A stretch of 64,000 nt of DNA, from contig JACJNW010000044.1 in assembly GCA_014695195.1 (NCBI GenBank), positions 124,001-188,000 on the forward strand. Direction: 5' to 3'. A program made the position numbers and the translations under genes. The DNA comes from Cyanobacteria bacterium FACHB-DQ100 (lineage in GTDB: Bacteria; Cyanobacteriota; Cyanobacteriia; Leptolyngbyales; Leptolyngbyaceae). A model generated the notes under the pieces. That model was not told where the DNA came from. It saw nothing but the letters and a program-made list of their open reading frames with translations, and did no database searches. Shown here piece after piece: positions 16,194 through 25,472 of the stretch. The stretch's first letter is position 1. The number at the start of each line of letters is the position of its first letter.

Positions 16194-16835
16194 ATGAATA
16201 TGATGGCTGACCTCTCTCCTCCTAAACAGAAGCTGTTAGATTGGCTCGAAGACCACATCGATCGCTATCACTCTGTACCGTCTTACGATGAAATGGCAGT
16301 CGCATTAGGCTACAAGTCAAAAGACACAATCCGCTACCATCTAGCGGATTTGAGAGATGCAGGCTACGTGGCTTGGAGAGAAGGAGCCGTAAAGTCACTG
16401 ATCATTTGCAAGCCACGATCGCGCAACATTCCGATTCTGGGTGTAATTGCAGCAGGCGGACTGGTCGAAACTTTTGCAGAGTCAGAAATTGAAGAATATG
16501 TCGATGTTTCTACCTTGCCGCATTTCGCTGGAAAACGCCGGCAGCAGATGAGTCAGTATTTTGCGCTACGGGTTCGAGGAGACAGCATGATCGGAGCCGC
16601 GATCGCAGATAACGATGTGGTAATTCTGAGAAAAGAACCGGAACCCCGCACAATCAAAAACGGCGATATTGTCGCAGCCCGATTTGAAACACAAACGACC
16701 TTAAAGCATTTGTTTTGGAGCGGTGATCAGATCTTCTTGCAACCTGCAAATCCAAGCTATCCCGTCATTGAGAAACAAGCGGACGAAGTGACGATCGAAG
16801 GCGTATTCGTCGGCTTGGTACGCGGTTTGGTTTAA
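16194..16835 (+). CDS. lexA: LexA-type SOS repressor
   Basis: A 213-residue protein with an N-terminal winged helix (PPKQKLLDWLEDHI, SVPSYDEMAVALGYKSKDTIRYHLADLRDAGYV) and a C-terminal S24 peptidase domain. The self-cleavage site is Ala-Gly in GVIAAGGLVE. The catalytic serine is in RVRGDSMIGAAI and the lysine in TQTTLKHLF, so the cleavage machinery looks intact, unlike some cyanobacterial LexA proteins that have lost it. Several ATG codons cluster at the start (16194, 16200, 16203); the first is used. In cyanobacteria the regulon can include carbon or redox genes besides DNA repair. Confidence 0.93.
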   Translation: MNMMADLSPPKQKLLDWLEDHIDRYHSVPSYDEMAVALGYKSKDTIRYHLADLRDAGYVAWREGAVKSLIICKPRSRNIPILGVIAAGGLVETFAESEIEEYVDVSTLPHFAGKRRQQMSQYFALRVRGDSMIGAAIADNDVVILRKEPEPRTIKNGDIVAARFETQTTLKHLFWSGDQIFLQPANPSYPVIEKQADEVTIEGVFVGLVRGLV

Positions 16836-16925
16836 CTGGAAATCACCTTCTGTTTAGCCCCCAGGGTAGAGATTCCCCTAATTTGAAACTGAAACAATAG
16901 AACCATCTGTCTCAAAGTGAATTCT

Positions 16926-17819
16926 ATGACTTTCAGTTTCTTTGATTTAATCTGGGTATTCTTCATTTTTTCTTCACTGCAACCGCTATGGCAACGGCGG
17001 CAAACTGAAACGAGACGGTACAACACGCTCAAAGACATCGAACGTAAGCGCAATAGCCGTGTGATTCTGCTGGTGCATCGTCAAGAGTCGATTAGCCTGT
17101 TGGGAATTCCGCTCTCTCGCTACATCACGATCGAAGACTCTGAACAAATCCTGCGGGCAATTCGCCTCACGCCGGCGGATGTACCGATCGATCTGATTCT
17201 GCATACGCCCGGTGGACTGGTACTTGCAACCGAACAGATCGCACGCGCTCTGATTCGCCACCCTGCAAAAGTCACCGTGTACGTGCCGCACTATGCAATG
17301 AGCGGTGGAACGATGTTAGCGTTGGCAGCAGACGAAATTGTGATGGATGCTAATGCGGTGTTAGGCCCCGTTGATCCGCAGTTGGGCAACTTCCCCGCAG
17401 CCAGCGTTTTGAAAGTTGTAGAAGATAAGCCGATCGGAGACATCGACGATCAAACGTTAATCATGGCGGACTTGTCGCGCAAAGCGATCGCGCAAGTTCA
17501 GCGCTTTGTTCGTACCTTACTTAACGACACAGTTCCGAATCCAAAGATTGCGTCTGAGAAGGTAGAAGCGGTGATCGATGCGCTCACCACCGGAAGAGTT
17601 ACACACGATTATCCGATTACCGTGGAAGAGGCTTCAGAGCTTGGATTGCCGATCACCGTCGGACTCGATCGCGAAATCTACGATCTGATGGAACTGTATC
17701 CGCAGCCTCAAGGCGGTCGCCCTTCGGTGCAATACATTCCGCTACCGTATGAGCGCCGTCCTTCCTTGCCAGAGCCGAAAGGAAGACCGCTCCCAGAAGC
17801 AGCACGGCTTCGCGATTAA
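16926..17819 (+). CDS. SDH_sah-family membrane-anchored serine protease (ClpP fold)
   Basis: A 297-residue protein with an N-terminal hydrophobic anchor (FSFFDLIWVFFIFSSLQPL) and a ClpP/crotonase-like core. Visible landmarks are LLGIPLSRYITIEDSE, PIDLILHTPGGLVLATEQIA, and the nucleophile region HYAMSGGTMLALAADEIVMD, with the serine in AMSGG, followed by LGPVDPQ. This fits the serine dehydrogenase proteinase (SDH_sah) group, related to signal-peptide-peptidase-like ClpP enzymes. The C-terminal tail is proline-rich. A GTG at 16917 is an alternative start. Likely located at a membrane; the substrate is unknown. Confidence 0.88.
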   Translation: MTFSFFDLIWVFFIFSSLQPLWQRRQTETRRYNTLKDIERKRNSRVILLVHRQESISLLGIPLSRYITIEDSEQILRAIRLTPADVPIDLILHTPGGLVLATEQIARALIRHPAKVTVYVPHYAMSGGTMLALAADEIVMDANAVLGPVDPQLGNFPAASVLKVVEDKPIGDIDDQTLIMADLSRKAIAQVQRFVRTLLNDTVPNPKIASEKVEAVIDALTTGRVTHDYPITVEEASELGLPITVGLDREIYDLMELYPQPQGGRPSVQYIPLPYERRPSLPEPKGRPLPEAARLRD

Positions 17820-17860
17820 TCGAGCTGGCGTTAATCTCTGCCTTTCTTGAAGTGCCCTTG

Positions 17861-17896
17861 TGCGATCGCATCGGAATTGATGCGATCGCATTTTTT
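17861..17896 (+). terminator. Terminator built from two HIP1 octamers
   Basis: TGCGATCGCAT pairs with ATGCGATCGCA around an 8-base loop, followed by TTTTTT. Each arm contains the HIP1 motif GCGATCGC. Confidence 0.8.
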
Positions 17897-17920
17897 ACCC
17901 AAACATTACTAGCTGCAAAT

Positions 17921-20629
17921 TCAAGTGCTCACCTTAAACATTTGCACCGATTGTTCCAGTGATTTCGCAACGCTGACCGTTTCTCTGAGTGAACTTGAAA
18001 CGTCAAGCGATGAACTTGAGGTATGTTTCGCCACTTGAGCGATCGTAGTCATCAACTGCGACACCGTATCTGAGGTACTTACCTGTGACACGGTTGCTTC
18101 CGAAATCGATTGCACAATCTGATCAATCTGTTGCGACACCTGCATAATCTGCTCTAAGCTCTGTTTCGCCGATTCCACGGAATGACTCCCCGTCAACACC
18201 TGAGCGGTACTCTTCTCCATCGCGTTTACCATCTCGACCGTTTCTTGCTGAATCGTCGTCACCAACTGCGAAATCTCATGCGTTGCCGCAGAAGCCCGAC
18301 CCGCAAGAGCGCTCACTTCTTCTGCGATCGTGGCAAATCCCTGATGTTCCTCGGTACGGCTCGCTTCAATTCCAGCATTTACCGCCAACACATTCGTCTG
18401 CGTTTCGATCTGATTGATTAACAACACAGCTTTTGAGATTTGCTGAGCAGATTCTCCCAGCCGTTTCACCTTTTTCGCCGCTTCGCTAATCGATTGCTTT
18501 AGCTCGTCCATGCTCTCAGCCGTTTGATTCACGGCGAACTTACCCGCTTGTGCCGTCAGCGCTGCGGTATGACTCACTTCGGCAGCCTGCTTGGCGCGTT
18601 CTGCAACCGTGTGAATCGATCGCACCATCTGATCAAGACATCTCAGCGTCACTTGAGTTTCTTCCGCTTGCTTGAGCGCATCTTCAGACAGCGATCGCAC
18701 CGCAACCTCATGCTGGCTCAACGAAGCATTGACTTCTAAAGCACTATGTTTGACTTGTTTCACAATGCGTTGGAGGCTTTCGACGATCGTATTAAAAAAG
18801 TCGGCCACGGTACCAATCTCTGCACCGCTCACGGTTGCCCGGACGGTTAAATCGCCGTGTGCCGCTTGTTCTGCTTGCTGCATCAGTTCGAGCAGTTGCG
18901 CTTGCAAAACTTCTCGCTGCGCTTGACGGTCTTGAGCTAGAGCGGCTTGGGCTTGCGCTGCTTCACGCTCAGCCGCTAACTTGACTTGCTCGATCGCGTA
19001 TGCCAGATGCAAAGCAATTTGCATAAATAAACTGATCTCCGAGGGTTGCCACTGACGCGGCGCGCTGCATTGATGCACGACCAGCAATCCGATTAAGTTG
19101 CCTTCCACCACCATTGGCGCAACGATATTCGCTTTCACCTCGAAGGGTTCTAACTGTCCCCGGTAACATGGATCAAGATCCGCTTCAGCAATGTTTGGAA
19201 TTGCATGAACCCGACCGGCGCGATACTTTTCGACATAGTGTTCTGCAAAACAAGGATCAGCAATTCTCGCGCCGAGCGCTGCTGGAAACTGCATTGCGAC
19301 CGATTCAGCAATCACGCTGCCTTGCCAGTTCTCGTCAAAGAGGTAGACGATCGCACGATCGACATTCAGCAGATACCGAACCTCTTGAACTCCGGTTTGG
19401 ACAATCTGATCAAAATCAATCGATTTGCGAATGTTGAAGGCGGCCTGATTAAGCTGCTGTAGCTGATCTACGTTTTTCGATTGTTCGCGCATCGAGTGTT
19501 CGATCGTTTCTGCCATGTGATCAATCACTTGACCAAACGCTGCAATCTCGTCGCTGCCTTTGACATTTAGTCGGGTGCTGAAATCGCCGTCTGAAAGTTT
19601 CCGCACCCGATTTTTCATCAGACTGATGCGACGAGTTAAAGCATTGGCAAGCAGGATGGCGATGAATCCAGAGGCGATCGCGGTTCCGCTACTCATGAGC
19701 AACACCCACAGGCGCGAAGGTTCCGAAATCTGCTCGGCAGGAGCGCTGAGAATAATGCGCCAGTTCAGCTCCGGTAGCTGCTCGATTGGGGCGATCGGGG
19801 CTTGAGTCAGAAACAAACGGCGCTGTGTTTGGTCGTTTGTCCAGAACTTACTTTGTAGAGTGCGTGAATCGGCAAAGCTGTTTAGGGCGCTTGAATTTGA
19901 GTTGGAAGCAATTACAAAGCGATTGGCACCATCAGCAATGCTATAGGACTGCGGCGCTATGGAAACGAGGTCTGCAAGGTTACGAGTGGGTAGAGTGGCT
20001 CGGACGATCGCAATAGTTTTTCCGGTCGTACTCTCTTGGATAGGTTGGCTGAAATACAGCACCGTCTGGTTTTCATTTTCGGTCGCAGCACTCACGCTCA
20101 CTCGATTCGCTTTGAGTGCTGCCTGAAAGTAAGACTCTTGCGCTTGGTTAGGGATGATCTGCGGCTGAGTTTGCAGCAGAGCAGTTCCGTTTAGATCGAA
20201 TATCACAATGTTGCTATAAGCGCTATAAGCCTGAGTTGCTCGATCGAGCGCAATGGCGCGATCGGCGGGAAGCAAGCTATCCCAAACTTTCGCATCATTC
20301 AGCATGGGAAGCGTTGCGATCGTGCTAATTTCTGCCTGTCGCTGCTTAATATAGTATCGGACGGCATCGCTCGTCATTCTGGCGCTGAGTTGCTGAAGCT
20401 CGATCGCTTGATTGACAGCATGATCGTTTAATCGATAGCTCACAACCCCCACCGCTAAAGTCGGCAGCATTCCAAGCGCGATCGCGATCGCAGCGACTTG
20501 ATGTCTAAAGCTCAGGGGGCTAAAGCGGGATGACAGCGGGTTGGATGACTTTGAGGATTGGGCAGTTCCTTCTGCTGCATCAGCTGACGCAGCAGGAACA
20601 AAGCGCTGGAGCGAATCAATTTTGAACAT
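17921..20629 (-). CDS. Methyl-accepting chemotaxis protein with a DXCF-type cyanobacteriochrome-like GAF
   Basis: About 902 residues. First membrane segment near 42-64; a periplasmic double-Cache-like sensor to ~305; second membrane segment ~307-332; HAMP ~333-385; GAF ~400-560; a second HAMP-like linker ~600; MCP signalling coiled coil with IETQTNVLAVNAGIEASR and FATIAEEVSALAGRAS. The GAF contains IADPCF (Cys 460) and DPCYRGQLEPFEVKAN (Cys 488). The 28-residue spacing equals that of the two bilin-linking cysteines of PixJ-type DXCF cyanobacteriochromes, as I recall it, though the usual Cys-His at the second site is Cys-Tyr here. A phototaxis transducer like PixJ/TaxD1 is a reasonable inference. 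The ATG at 20629 is chosen over 20671. No other chemotaxis genes are adjacent. Confidence 0.9.
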   Translation of the reverse strand: MFKIDSLQRFVPAASADAAEGTAQSSKSSNPLSSRFSPLSFRHQVAAIAIALGMLPTLAVGVVSYRLNDHAVNQAIELQQLSARMTSDAVRYYIKQRQAEISTIATLPMLNDAKVWDSLLPADRAIALDRATQAYSAYSNIVIFDLNGTALLQTQPQIIPNQAQESYFQAALKANRVSVSAATENENQTVLYFSQPIQESTTGKTIAIVRATLPTRNLADLVSIAPQSYSIADGANRFVIASNSNSSALNSFADSRTLQSKFWTNDQTQRRLFLTQAPIAPIEQLPELNWRIILSAPAEQISEPSRLWVLLMSSGTAIASGFIAILLANALTRRISLMKNRVRKLSDGDFSTRLNVKGSDEIAAFGQVIDHMAETIEHSMREQSKNVDQLQQLNQAAFNIRKSIDFDQIVQTGVQEVRYLLNVDRAIVYLFDENWQGSVIAESVAMQFPAALGARIADPCFAEHYVEKYRAGRVHAIPNIAEADLDPCYRGQLEPFEVKANIVAPMVVEGNLIGLLVVHQCSAPRQWQPSEISLFMQIALHLAYAIEQVKLAAEREAAQAQAALAQDRQAQREVLQAQLLELMQQAEQAAHGDLTVRATVSGAEIGTVADFFNTIVESLQRIVKQVKHSALEVNASLSQHEVAVRSLSEDALKQAEETQVTLRCLDQMVRSIHTVAERAKQAAEVSHTAALTAQAGKFAVNQTAESMDELKQSISEAAKKVKRLGESAQQISKAVLLINQIETQTNVLAVNAGIEASRTEEHQGFATIAEEVSALAGRASAATHEISQLVTTIQQETVEMVNAMEKSTAQVLTGSHSVESAKQSLEQIMQVSQQIDQIVQSISEATVSQVSTSDTVSQLMTTIAQVAKHTSSSSLDVSSSLRETVSVAKSLEQSVQMFKVST

Positions 20630-21011
20630 AGTACAGGCATTCCTTAGAACGAATTCAGGAACAGAATCCACGCTGGGGTCTGAAGTGACGAATTGAATTC
20701 AGTATTTCTACGGTTTCCATTCGTTAGCAGAGATTGTGTCACTAATGCCTTACTCTGTCGAGAGTTTTTAGCGCATTCTTTTTCCAACTTCACTCTATAG
20801 ACAATTTAGAAAAAAACTGTTATGCGACTTCGATCGTCTTGGGATCGCAGATTAAACAAACCCTGGATCTACCCTCACCCTAGCTCTCTCCTGCAGGAGG
20901 GGGAAACAGGAGTCTAGCTCCCTTCTCCCCAGCAGACCTGTTTCATTCTCCTCAAATGATTTTCTCATCTGCGTTCTAACCGATTTGCCCTCATTCCCAA
21001 CCCTTCTCCCG
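20630..21011. other. Intergenic region with repeat relic
   Basis: This is the upstream region of the chemoreceptor gene. From about 20870 to 21010 it carries a pyrimidine-rich sequence (CCCTCACCCTAGCTCTCTCC, later CTCCCTTCTCCCC) that resembles a common cyanobacterial intergenic repeat. No gene is visible. It abuts the MITE-like element at 21012. Confidence 0.4.
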
Positions 21012-21181
21012 CTACGGTGTATACACATCTCTTTCTCGCTGCGTTTGAGTCAGCTCCCTAAATCCCCCACTCGTGGGGGGCTTTGAAGTCAAAGCTTCGG
21101 ATCGAAGTCCCCCAGAATGGGGGATTTAGGGGGCTGAGGCCGATGACAACGAAGTGAGAAGAAGATGTGTATACACCGTAG
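21012..21181. mobile_element. MITE-like palindromic element, copy C (170 bp)
   Basis: Perfect 19-bp terminal inverted repeats: CTACGGTGTATACACATCT at the left and its complement at the right. The interior aligns with copy B, including GCGTTTGAGTC and both CCCCCTAAA/CCCCCA hairpins. I see no clear target-site duplication here. Confidence 0.85.
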
Positions 21182-21251
21182 TCCGCCATGCGGTAGGGAG
21201 TGTCAAGTTTAGTGAGGCTTGTCTACTTAGCTTCACCCGGATCAAAGCATC

Positions 21252-22433
21252 TTATGGACTGAGTAAGATCAATTGCTGTGATTGCAGCGATCGTACCAAC
21301 TCCAATGAAAGCGAAACTTCAGAGAGAATGTCTTTCACAGATCGCGTTTGATTGCCGTCGCAAGCCTTGAGAAATGCAAACTCATCCTCGGACAAGTTAA
21401 TGATTTGGTAGTCGTAGTTAAACAAACAGCGACTTTCCCAACCATCCATACAAGGGCTCCGCTCAGGAATAGCATTCAACAGCGCTTCGTCGGAACTCCA
21501 GTCCGATCGCGGTAACTCTCCTTTACTCAGAAAGAATTCATAGTGAGTCACGGACTCTGGATCGAGCAGTTCAATCAAGCGGTATCGTTCTCGATCGCTC
21601 AGGTGTTCTGCCCGTTCTAATAATTCGGGATGATTGAACAATCGCGACGCTTCCCACTGACGCGGATTAGAAAAGCCCAGGAATTCTAAGCCCGAAGCAT
21701 CAATCAACTCAAACAATGTATGAATGTTGTAATCGACTTCTTGCGGATGCACATACATATCGGCAAAACATTCATCTCGCGTGTTTTCCATCGACCAGCG
21801 CTCCTGCTCCCGGCGCACCAGACGATTATTCGGAGGCAACGACGCGAAAAGTTGTCGCCCGATCGCGACTCCTTCCCGGTAATTCGAGCGATCAGACTGC
21901 AACAGCGCGATCGCTTCTTGCATTAGTTGAATTTCATGTCGTCCCAATTCTGAATACACAAAGATGTGCATCAATCCACCGGGCGCAAGTTTGGCAGAGA
22001 GCGATCGAATCCCCCGAATCGGATCGGGTAAATGGTGCAGAACTCCAACGCAGTTGATTAAGTCAAACTGTCCTGACAATTGATCCGCATCGTAAAGGCT
22101 GAGGTGATGGAACTCGACACGATCGGCTCCCGATCGTTGACAGCGTTCTTGTGCAACCGACAAAGCTCCCGAACTCAGATCAATTCCAGTGACATGAGCC
22201 TGGGGATTTAAGTGAACGAGATATTCAGTCCCTACACCTGTTCCACAGCCTGCGTCTAAAATTCGGACATCTTGGCGAGTTGGTTTTTGTCCGGTGCAAA
22301 AACTGTAAGCAGCAAGCCAATTCCAGCGCCAGTTATATCCGGGCGGTGGCTCATCTAATAAAGGCTCTGGGGGAAAAGGATACGTATTATAAAGCGCAGC
22401 AACCGCAGCACTAATCGTTTGAGAGTCTGACAT
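21252..22433 (-). CDS. SAM-dependent class I methyltransferase
   Basis: A 393-residue protein. The N-terminus has the phrase YNTYPFPPEPLL seen before methyltransferase domains in cyanobacteria. The SAM-binding motif I is ILDAGCGTGVGTEYL near 80, with an acidic residue at the end of strand 2 (VTGIDLSSGAL) and motif post-II FDLINCVGVLHHLPDP. The C-terminal ~180 residues form an extra domain (YDYQIINLSEDEFAFLKACDG) that I cannot name. The substrate is unknown. The gene stands alone and is divergent from the phasin-like gene. Confidence 0.85.
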   Translation of the reverse strand: MSDSQTISAAVAALYNTYPFPPEPLLDEPPPGYNWRWNWLAAYSFCTGQKPTRQDVRILDAGCGTGVGTEYLVHLNPQAHVTGIDLSSGALSVAQERCQRSGADRVEFHHLSLYDADQLSGQFDLINCVGVLHHLPDPIRGIRSLSAKLAPGGLMHIFVYSELGRHEIQLMQEAIALLQSDRSNYREGVAIGRQLFASLPPNNRLVRREQERWSMENTRDECFADMYVHPQEVDYNIHTLFELIDASGLEFLGFSNPRQWEASRLFNHPELLERAEHLSDRERYRLIELLDPESVTHYEFFLSKGELPRSDWSSDEALLNAIPERSPCMDGWESRCLFNYDYQIINLSEDEFAFLKACDGNQTRSVKDILSEVSLSLELVRSLQSQQLILLSP

Positions 22434-22575
22434 AGTTAGGAAAAATCACAGCAAGCCGATATAGATCTAGTCTCTCATTCGATGCGCCCCTGTGACGGGA
22501 AACCGTCCTGTTGCGAATCGATCGAGATTTGCCACAATGGACGTAAGCGGAACCGATCAGGCTACACAAAAAATC

Positions 22576-22899
22576 ATGGATAACAATAATTGGATCACGC
22601 AGCTTCTGATGTTGGGTGTGGGGACAACTTCTCTGGTTACCGAAAGACTCAAACAAGTGGGTGATCAGTGGGTAAAAGACGGCAAGCTAGACCCTGAGCA
22701 AGCAAAGGGCTTTGTTGATGATTTGATGACTCAATTGAAAACCGAGCAGGGCGGATTTGAAGCTCAGATGCAGCGTCAGCTTCGCAATATGCTGATGGAT
22801 CTCGGTGTACCGCGTCAAGCCGAGATGGATGAATTGCGGGGACGACTCGATCGCTTAGAACGCCAACTGCGCGATTTAGAAAATAAGCTCTGGAAATAG
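22576..22899 (+). CDS. Phasin-like coiled-coil protein
   Basis: A 107-residue protein starting at ATG 22576 (MDNNNWITQLLMLGVGTTSL). It has a short amphipathic or hydrophobic N-terminal helix, a central helix (LKQVGDQWVKDGKLDPEQAKGFVDDLM) and a C-terminal leucine-zipper-like coiled coil (ELRGRLDRLERQLRDLENKLWK). This layout matches small phasin/PhaF-like proteins that coat polyhydroxyalkanoate granules or bind DNA. No PHA genes are visible nearby, so the granule link is inference. Confidence 0.72.
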   Translation: MDNNNWITQLLMLGVGTTSLVTERLKQVGDQWVKDGKLDPEQAKGFVDDLMTQLKTEQGGFEAQMQRQLRNMLMDLGVPRQAEMDELRGRLDRLERQLRDLENKLWK

Positions 22900-22936
22900 T
22901 GTCAGAATTAGAAAGCACATTCGAGAGGACTGATCG

Positions 22937-23464
22937 ATGAGAGAGATTTTGATCAGTTTTGGTGTAATGGTGGTTTGCGTAGTGCTGCTGATTGTGGCAC
23001 AAGTAACGGGTTCGCGGGACAGTGCGATCGCGGCAAACCTAACCGAAACCGAGACTGCTCCTGTTGTTCAAGTGGCTCAAGCTGCTGATCTTAAACCTAT
23101 GACAACTCCTAACGCAGAGAATAAAGAAACGGTCACAACAGCTTCTGGACTGAAATACACCGAGGTTGTTGAAGGAACGGGCGCAACGCCCCAAGAAGGC
23201 CAAGTCGTAACGGTGCATTATACGGGCACGTTAACCGACGGTACGAAGTTTGATAGCTCTCGCGATCGGGGTCAGCCGTTTAAGTTCAAAATCGGCGTAG
23301 GTCAGGTGATCAAGGGCTGGGATGAAGGAGTCGGCACGATGAAAGTCGGCGGACGAAGAATGCTGGAGATTCCACCAGACTTAGGTTATGGCAGTCGCGG
23401 CATTGGCCCGATTCCACCGAATGCGACGCTGCTCTTTGATGTGGAATTGCTTAAGGTTGGCTAA
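22937..23464 (+). CDS. FKBP-type peptidyl-prolyl cis-trans isomerase
   Basis: A 175-residue protein with an N-terminal hydrophobic segment ([20 protein letters not shown]) acting as a signal anchor. A ~45-residue linker and one FKBP domain follow: [47 protein letters not shown], and [15 protein letters not shown]. Active-site aromatics (Tyr, Phe-Asp, Trp, Tyr, Phe) are all in place, so it should be active. It is expected in the periplasm or thylakoid lumen, assisting protein folding. It is 37 bases after the phasin-like gene and may be co-transcribed with it. Confidence 0.95.
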   Translation: MREILISFGVMVVCVVLLIVAQVTGSRDSAIAANLTETETAPVVQVAQAADLKPMTTPNAENKETVTTASGLKYTEVVEGTGATPQEGQVVTVHYTGTLTDGTKFDSSRDRGQPFKFKIGVGQVIKGWDEGVGTMKVGGRRMLEIPPDLGYGSRGIGPIPPNATLLFDVELLKVG

Positions 23465-23487
23465 GTCGCAATTTAGTGATTTTTCAG

Positions 23488-23521
23488 GCTCTTCAGTGTT
23501 AGTGCTGGAGGGCTTATTTTT
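23488..23521 (+). terminator. Terminator of the FKBP gene
   Basis: GCTCTTCAG pairs with CTGGAGGGC (one G-T pair) around TGTTAGTG; TTATTTTTA follows. Confidence 0.6.
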
Positions 23522-23647
23522 ATGGCGAAATGCTTGATGACACAGAGCCATCGAAGCGCTTTAATCGTTCGTCTTCACATCTGATGATGGTCAAATCTTT
23601 TAAGAAGTGTTAACTTATGTATCGTAATCTTTCTTTTGAAAGAGGGA

Positions 23648-23794
23648 ATGGACATGGAGAAAAAGGCAAAGTTTGGGTTTACCAATTTCGCTGAAAGCTG
23701 GAATGGTCGCTTGGCTATGCTTGGCTTGGCGATCGGTCTTGCGACTGAGCTAATGACCGGAAAAGGCATTCTCGCTCAGTTGGGCTTGATGTAA
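23648..23794 (+). CDS. High-light-inducible protein (HLIP, 48 aa)
   Basis: A 48-codon gene starting in GGGAATGGACATGG. The product contains the single-helix chlorophyll-binding motif of the Lhc superfamily: FAESWNGRLAMLGLAIGLATE, with the conserved Glu-x-x-Asn-x-Arg pattern (ESWNGR) that binds chlorophyll. HLIPs (Scp/Hli) protect photosystem II assembly and quench excess energy in thylakoids. An AGAGGG precedes the start, and a strong terminator follows at 23820. It is probably a single-gene, stress-induced unit. Confidence 0.9.
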   Translation: MDMEKKAKFGFTNFAESWNGRLAMLGLAIGLATELMTGKGILAQLGLM

Positions 23795-23819
23795 TTCTCA
23801 CTGGGTTTATCGTTATGCG

Positions 23820-23847
23820 CCTGGGGTAACGTTACCCCAGGTTTTTT
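23820..23847 (+). terminator. Terminator of the HLIP gene
   Basis: Perfect palindrome CCTGGGGTAAC/GTTACCCCAGG followed by TTTTTT. It overlaps the 3' end of the convergent GldG-like gene. Confidence 0.85.
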
Positions 23848-25468
23848 AGCGCCTTTGCCACCAAACCACACCAGCACTCACAAAGCCGAATAAGGGCACA
23901 AGTCCTAACGCTAAAAATCCAATCAGCACAGCTTGTTCATTGGTGAGAACAATGCGGCGATTTCTCACTTCTTTGGGACGAATGGAGAGCGGCTGGAGTT
24001 GGTCTTGACTCAGCCAGGTAACGGAATTGAGAAAAACATCGCCATTAAGCTGCTGATTGAAAAAGCCGTTGACGACAAAGGTGGAATTGCCGAAAATGAT
24101 CATTCTCGCGGGTTTGGCAGGTGAGGCTGTGGGGCTTGGAGAAGGGGAGGCAGTCGGGCTTGGACTAGGGGAGGGAGACGGGGAAACAGTCGGCGTAACG
24201 ATGCGCTCTAAAGCAACTCCAATCGCTAAAGGTCCTGGTCGATCGCCGCCGTCTAGCTTAAGGGGTTGCTGCTTGATGTTGGATTCTGCCCAGCTTTGGG
24301 GATCGGTTAGCAGAAGTGGGGTCGCTTGAATGCCTGGGGTTTGCGTAATGTCGATCGGACGTGCGATCGGGTAGAACGAAATACCGTTGCCAAAGTCTTT
24401 GGTGATAGGGTGAGCACCGTATTGCGTGACGACAGACACAGCAGGGCCTGCGTTGGTTAATCGCTGATCGGGTGCGTTAATGGCAATGCGATCGTCGAGT
24501 TTGACTCCCCAAGTTCCAAGCAGCGCATCGAGACCCGATTTAATGTTGGGGTCGATCGCAATGAGCAAATTTCCACCCTGATTTGAGTAATCTTGGAGGG
24601 CTTTCACTTCACCTTCTGCCAGGGCGCGAGTCGCACCGACAACGAGAACCACAGAAGCATCCGCTGGCACTTTCCCCAGTTGAGCCAGATTGAGCGGTGC
24701 GCTGGTAAAGTTCTTTTCTTCTAAAGCTTTGACCGAGTTAGAAATTGCCCCTTCTCCATCGGTGAGCGATTTTTCTCCGTGACCTTGAAGGAAATAGGCT
24801 TTAGACCGTCGATCGCTGGTAATCTGCAAAATTCCATTCGTGACACGATTTTCAGAAAGTCTAGCTTGCGAGGAAATGCTTTGCAGAAATTGGCGGCGCT
24901 TGCTCGATTGCAGTTCGATAAACACATCGCGATTATCGCCTGCATTCTTAATCCCAAACGCTTGCGCTAGACCTGGATTTGTCTGAGGATCAATGTACTC
25001 AAAGGTAAATTTCGGCGTTCTGCGCTGATAGTTTTCCAGTAAATCGACATCTTGAGGATTGCGATCGCTGGAGAACACCCAAACTTTTACGCCTTGCTGC
25101 ATTTCTCGCAAAACTTGCTGAGATTCGGGCGACAGCGTGAACAGTCGAGATTCGGTTAAATCAATTCGTTGTGCCGATCGGACTGCGAGGAAGTTAATCA
25201 AACCAAGAATCACGAGAACCGCGATCGTACTCACGATCGCATTGGTGCTGGCTTGCGTCGATCGTCTTCTCCAAAAGCTTGGCTCTAATGGATCTTTGAA
25301 GCGTCCAATTAGTAACATCCACAAGCCGATTACTACAATTCCTGCGATGATCAATCCGGTTGGAATCGCTCCCCAAGCTCCAGAGATAATCCCAGCGGAA
25401 ATGCCTGCAAGAATTAGCATTGCGCCCGGTAGAATCAGAAATTTTACGAAATTTAAGCGTCTTTTCAT
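23846..25468 (-). CDS. GldG-family ABC transporter auxiliary protein
   Basis: A 540-residue membrane protein. Two hydrophobic segments near the N-terminus (LILPGAMLILAGISAGIISG and GLIIAGIVVIGLWMLLIG), a third before the periplasmic part (IVSTIAVLVILGLINFLAV), then a large extracytoplasmic domain starting with the family phrase RIDLTESRLFTLSPESQQVLREM, and a C-terminal helix (LIGFLALGLVPLFGFVSAGVVW). An insert of Pro-Ser repeats (SPSPSPSPTASPSPSPTA) interrupts the domain near residue 425. GldG proteins accompany GldA/GldF ABC exporters; their role outside gliding bacteria is unknown. It is third in the operon. Confidence 0.88.
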   Translation of the reverse strand: MKRRLNFVKFLILPGAMLILAGISAGIISGAWGAIPTGLIIAGIVVIGLWMLLIGRFKDPLEPSFWRRRSTQASTNAIVSTIAVLVILGLINFLAVRSAQRIDLTESRLFTLSPESQQVLREMQQGVKVWVFSSDRNPQDVDLLENYQRRTPKFTFEYIDPQTNPGLAQAFGIKNAGDNRDVFIELQSSKRRQFLQSISSQARLSENRVTNGILQITSDRRSKAYFLQGHGEKSLTDGEGAISNSVKALEEKNFTSAPLNLAQLGKVPADASVVLVVGATRALAEGEVKALQDYSNQGGNLLIAIDPNIKSGLDALLGTWGVKLDDRIAINAPDQRLTNAGPAVSVVTQYGAHPITKDFGNGISFYPIARPIDITQTPGIQATPLLLTDPQSWAESNIKQQPLKLDGGDRPGPLAIGVALERIVTPTVSPSPSPSPSPTASPSPSPTASPAKPARMIIFGNSTFVVNGFFNQQLNGDVFLNSVTWLSQDQLQPLSIRPKEVRNRRIVLTNEQAVLIGFLALGLVPLFGFVSAGVVWWQRR

Positions 25469-25472
25469 AACA

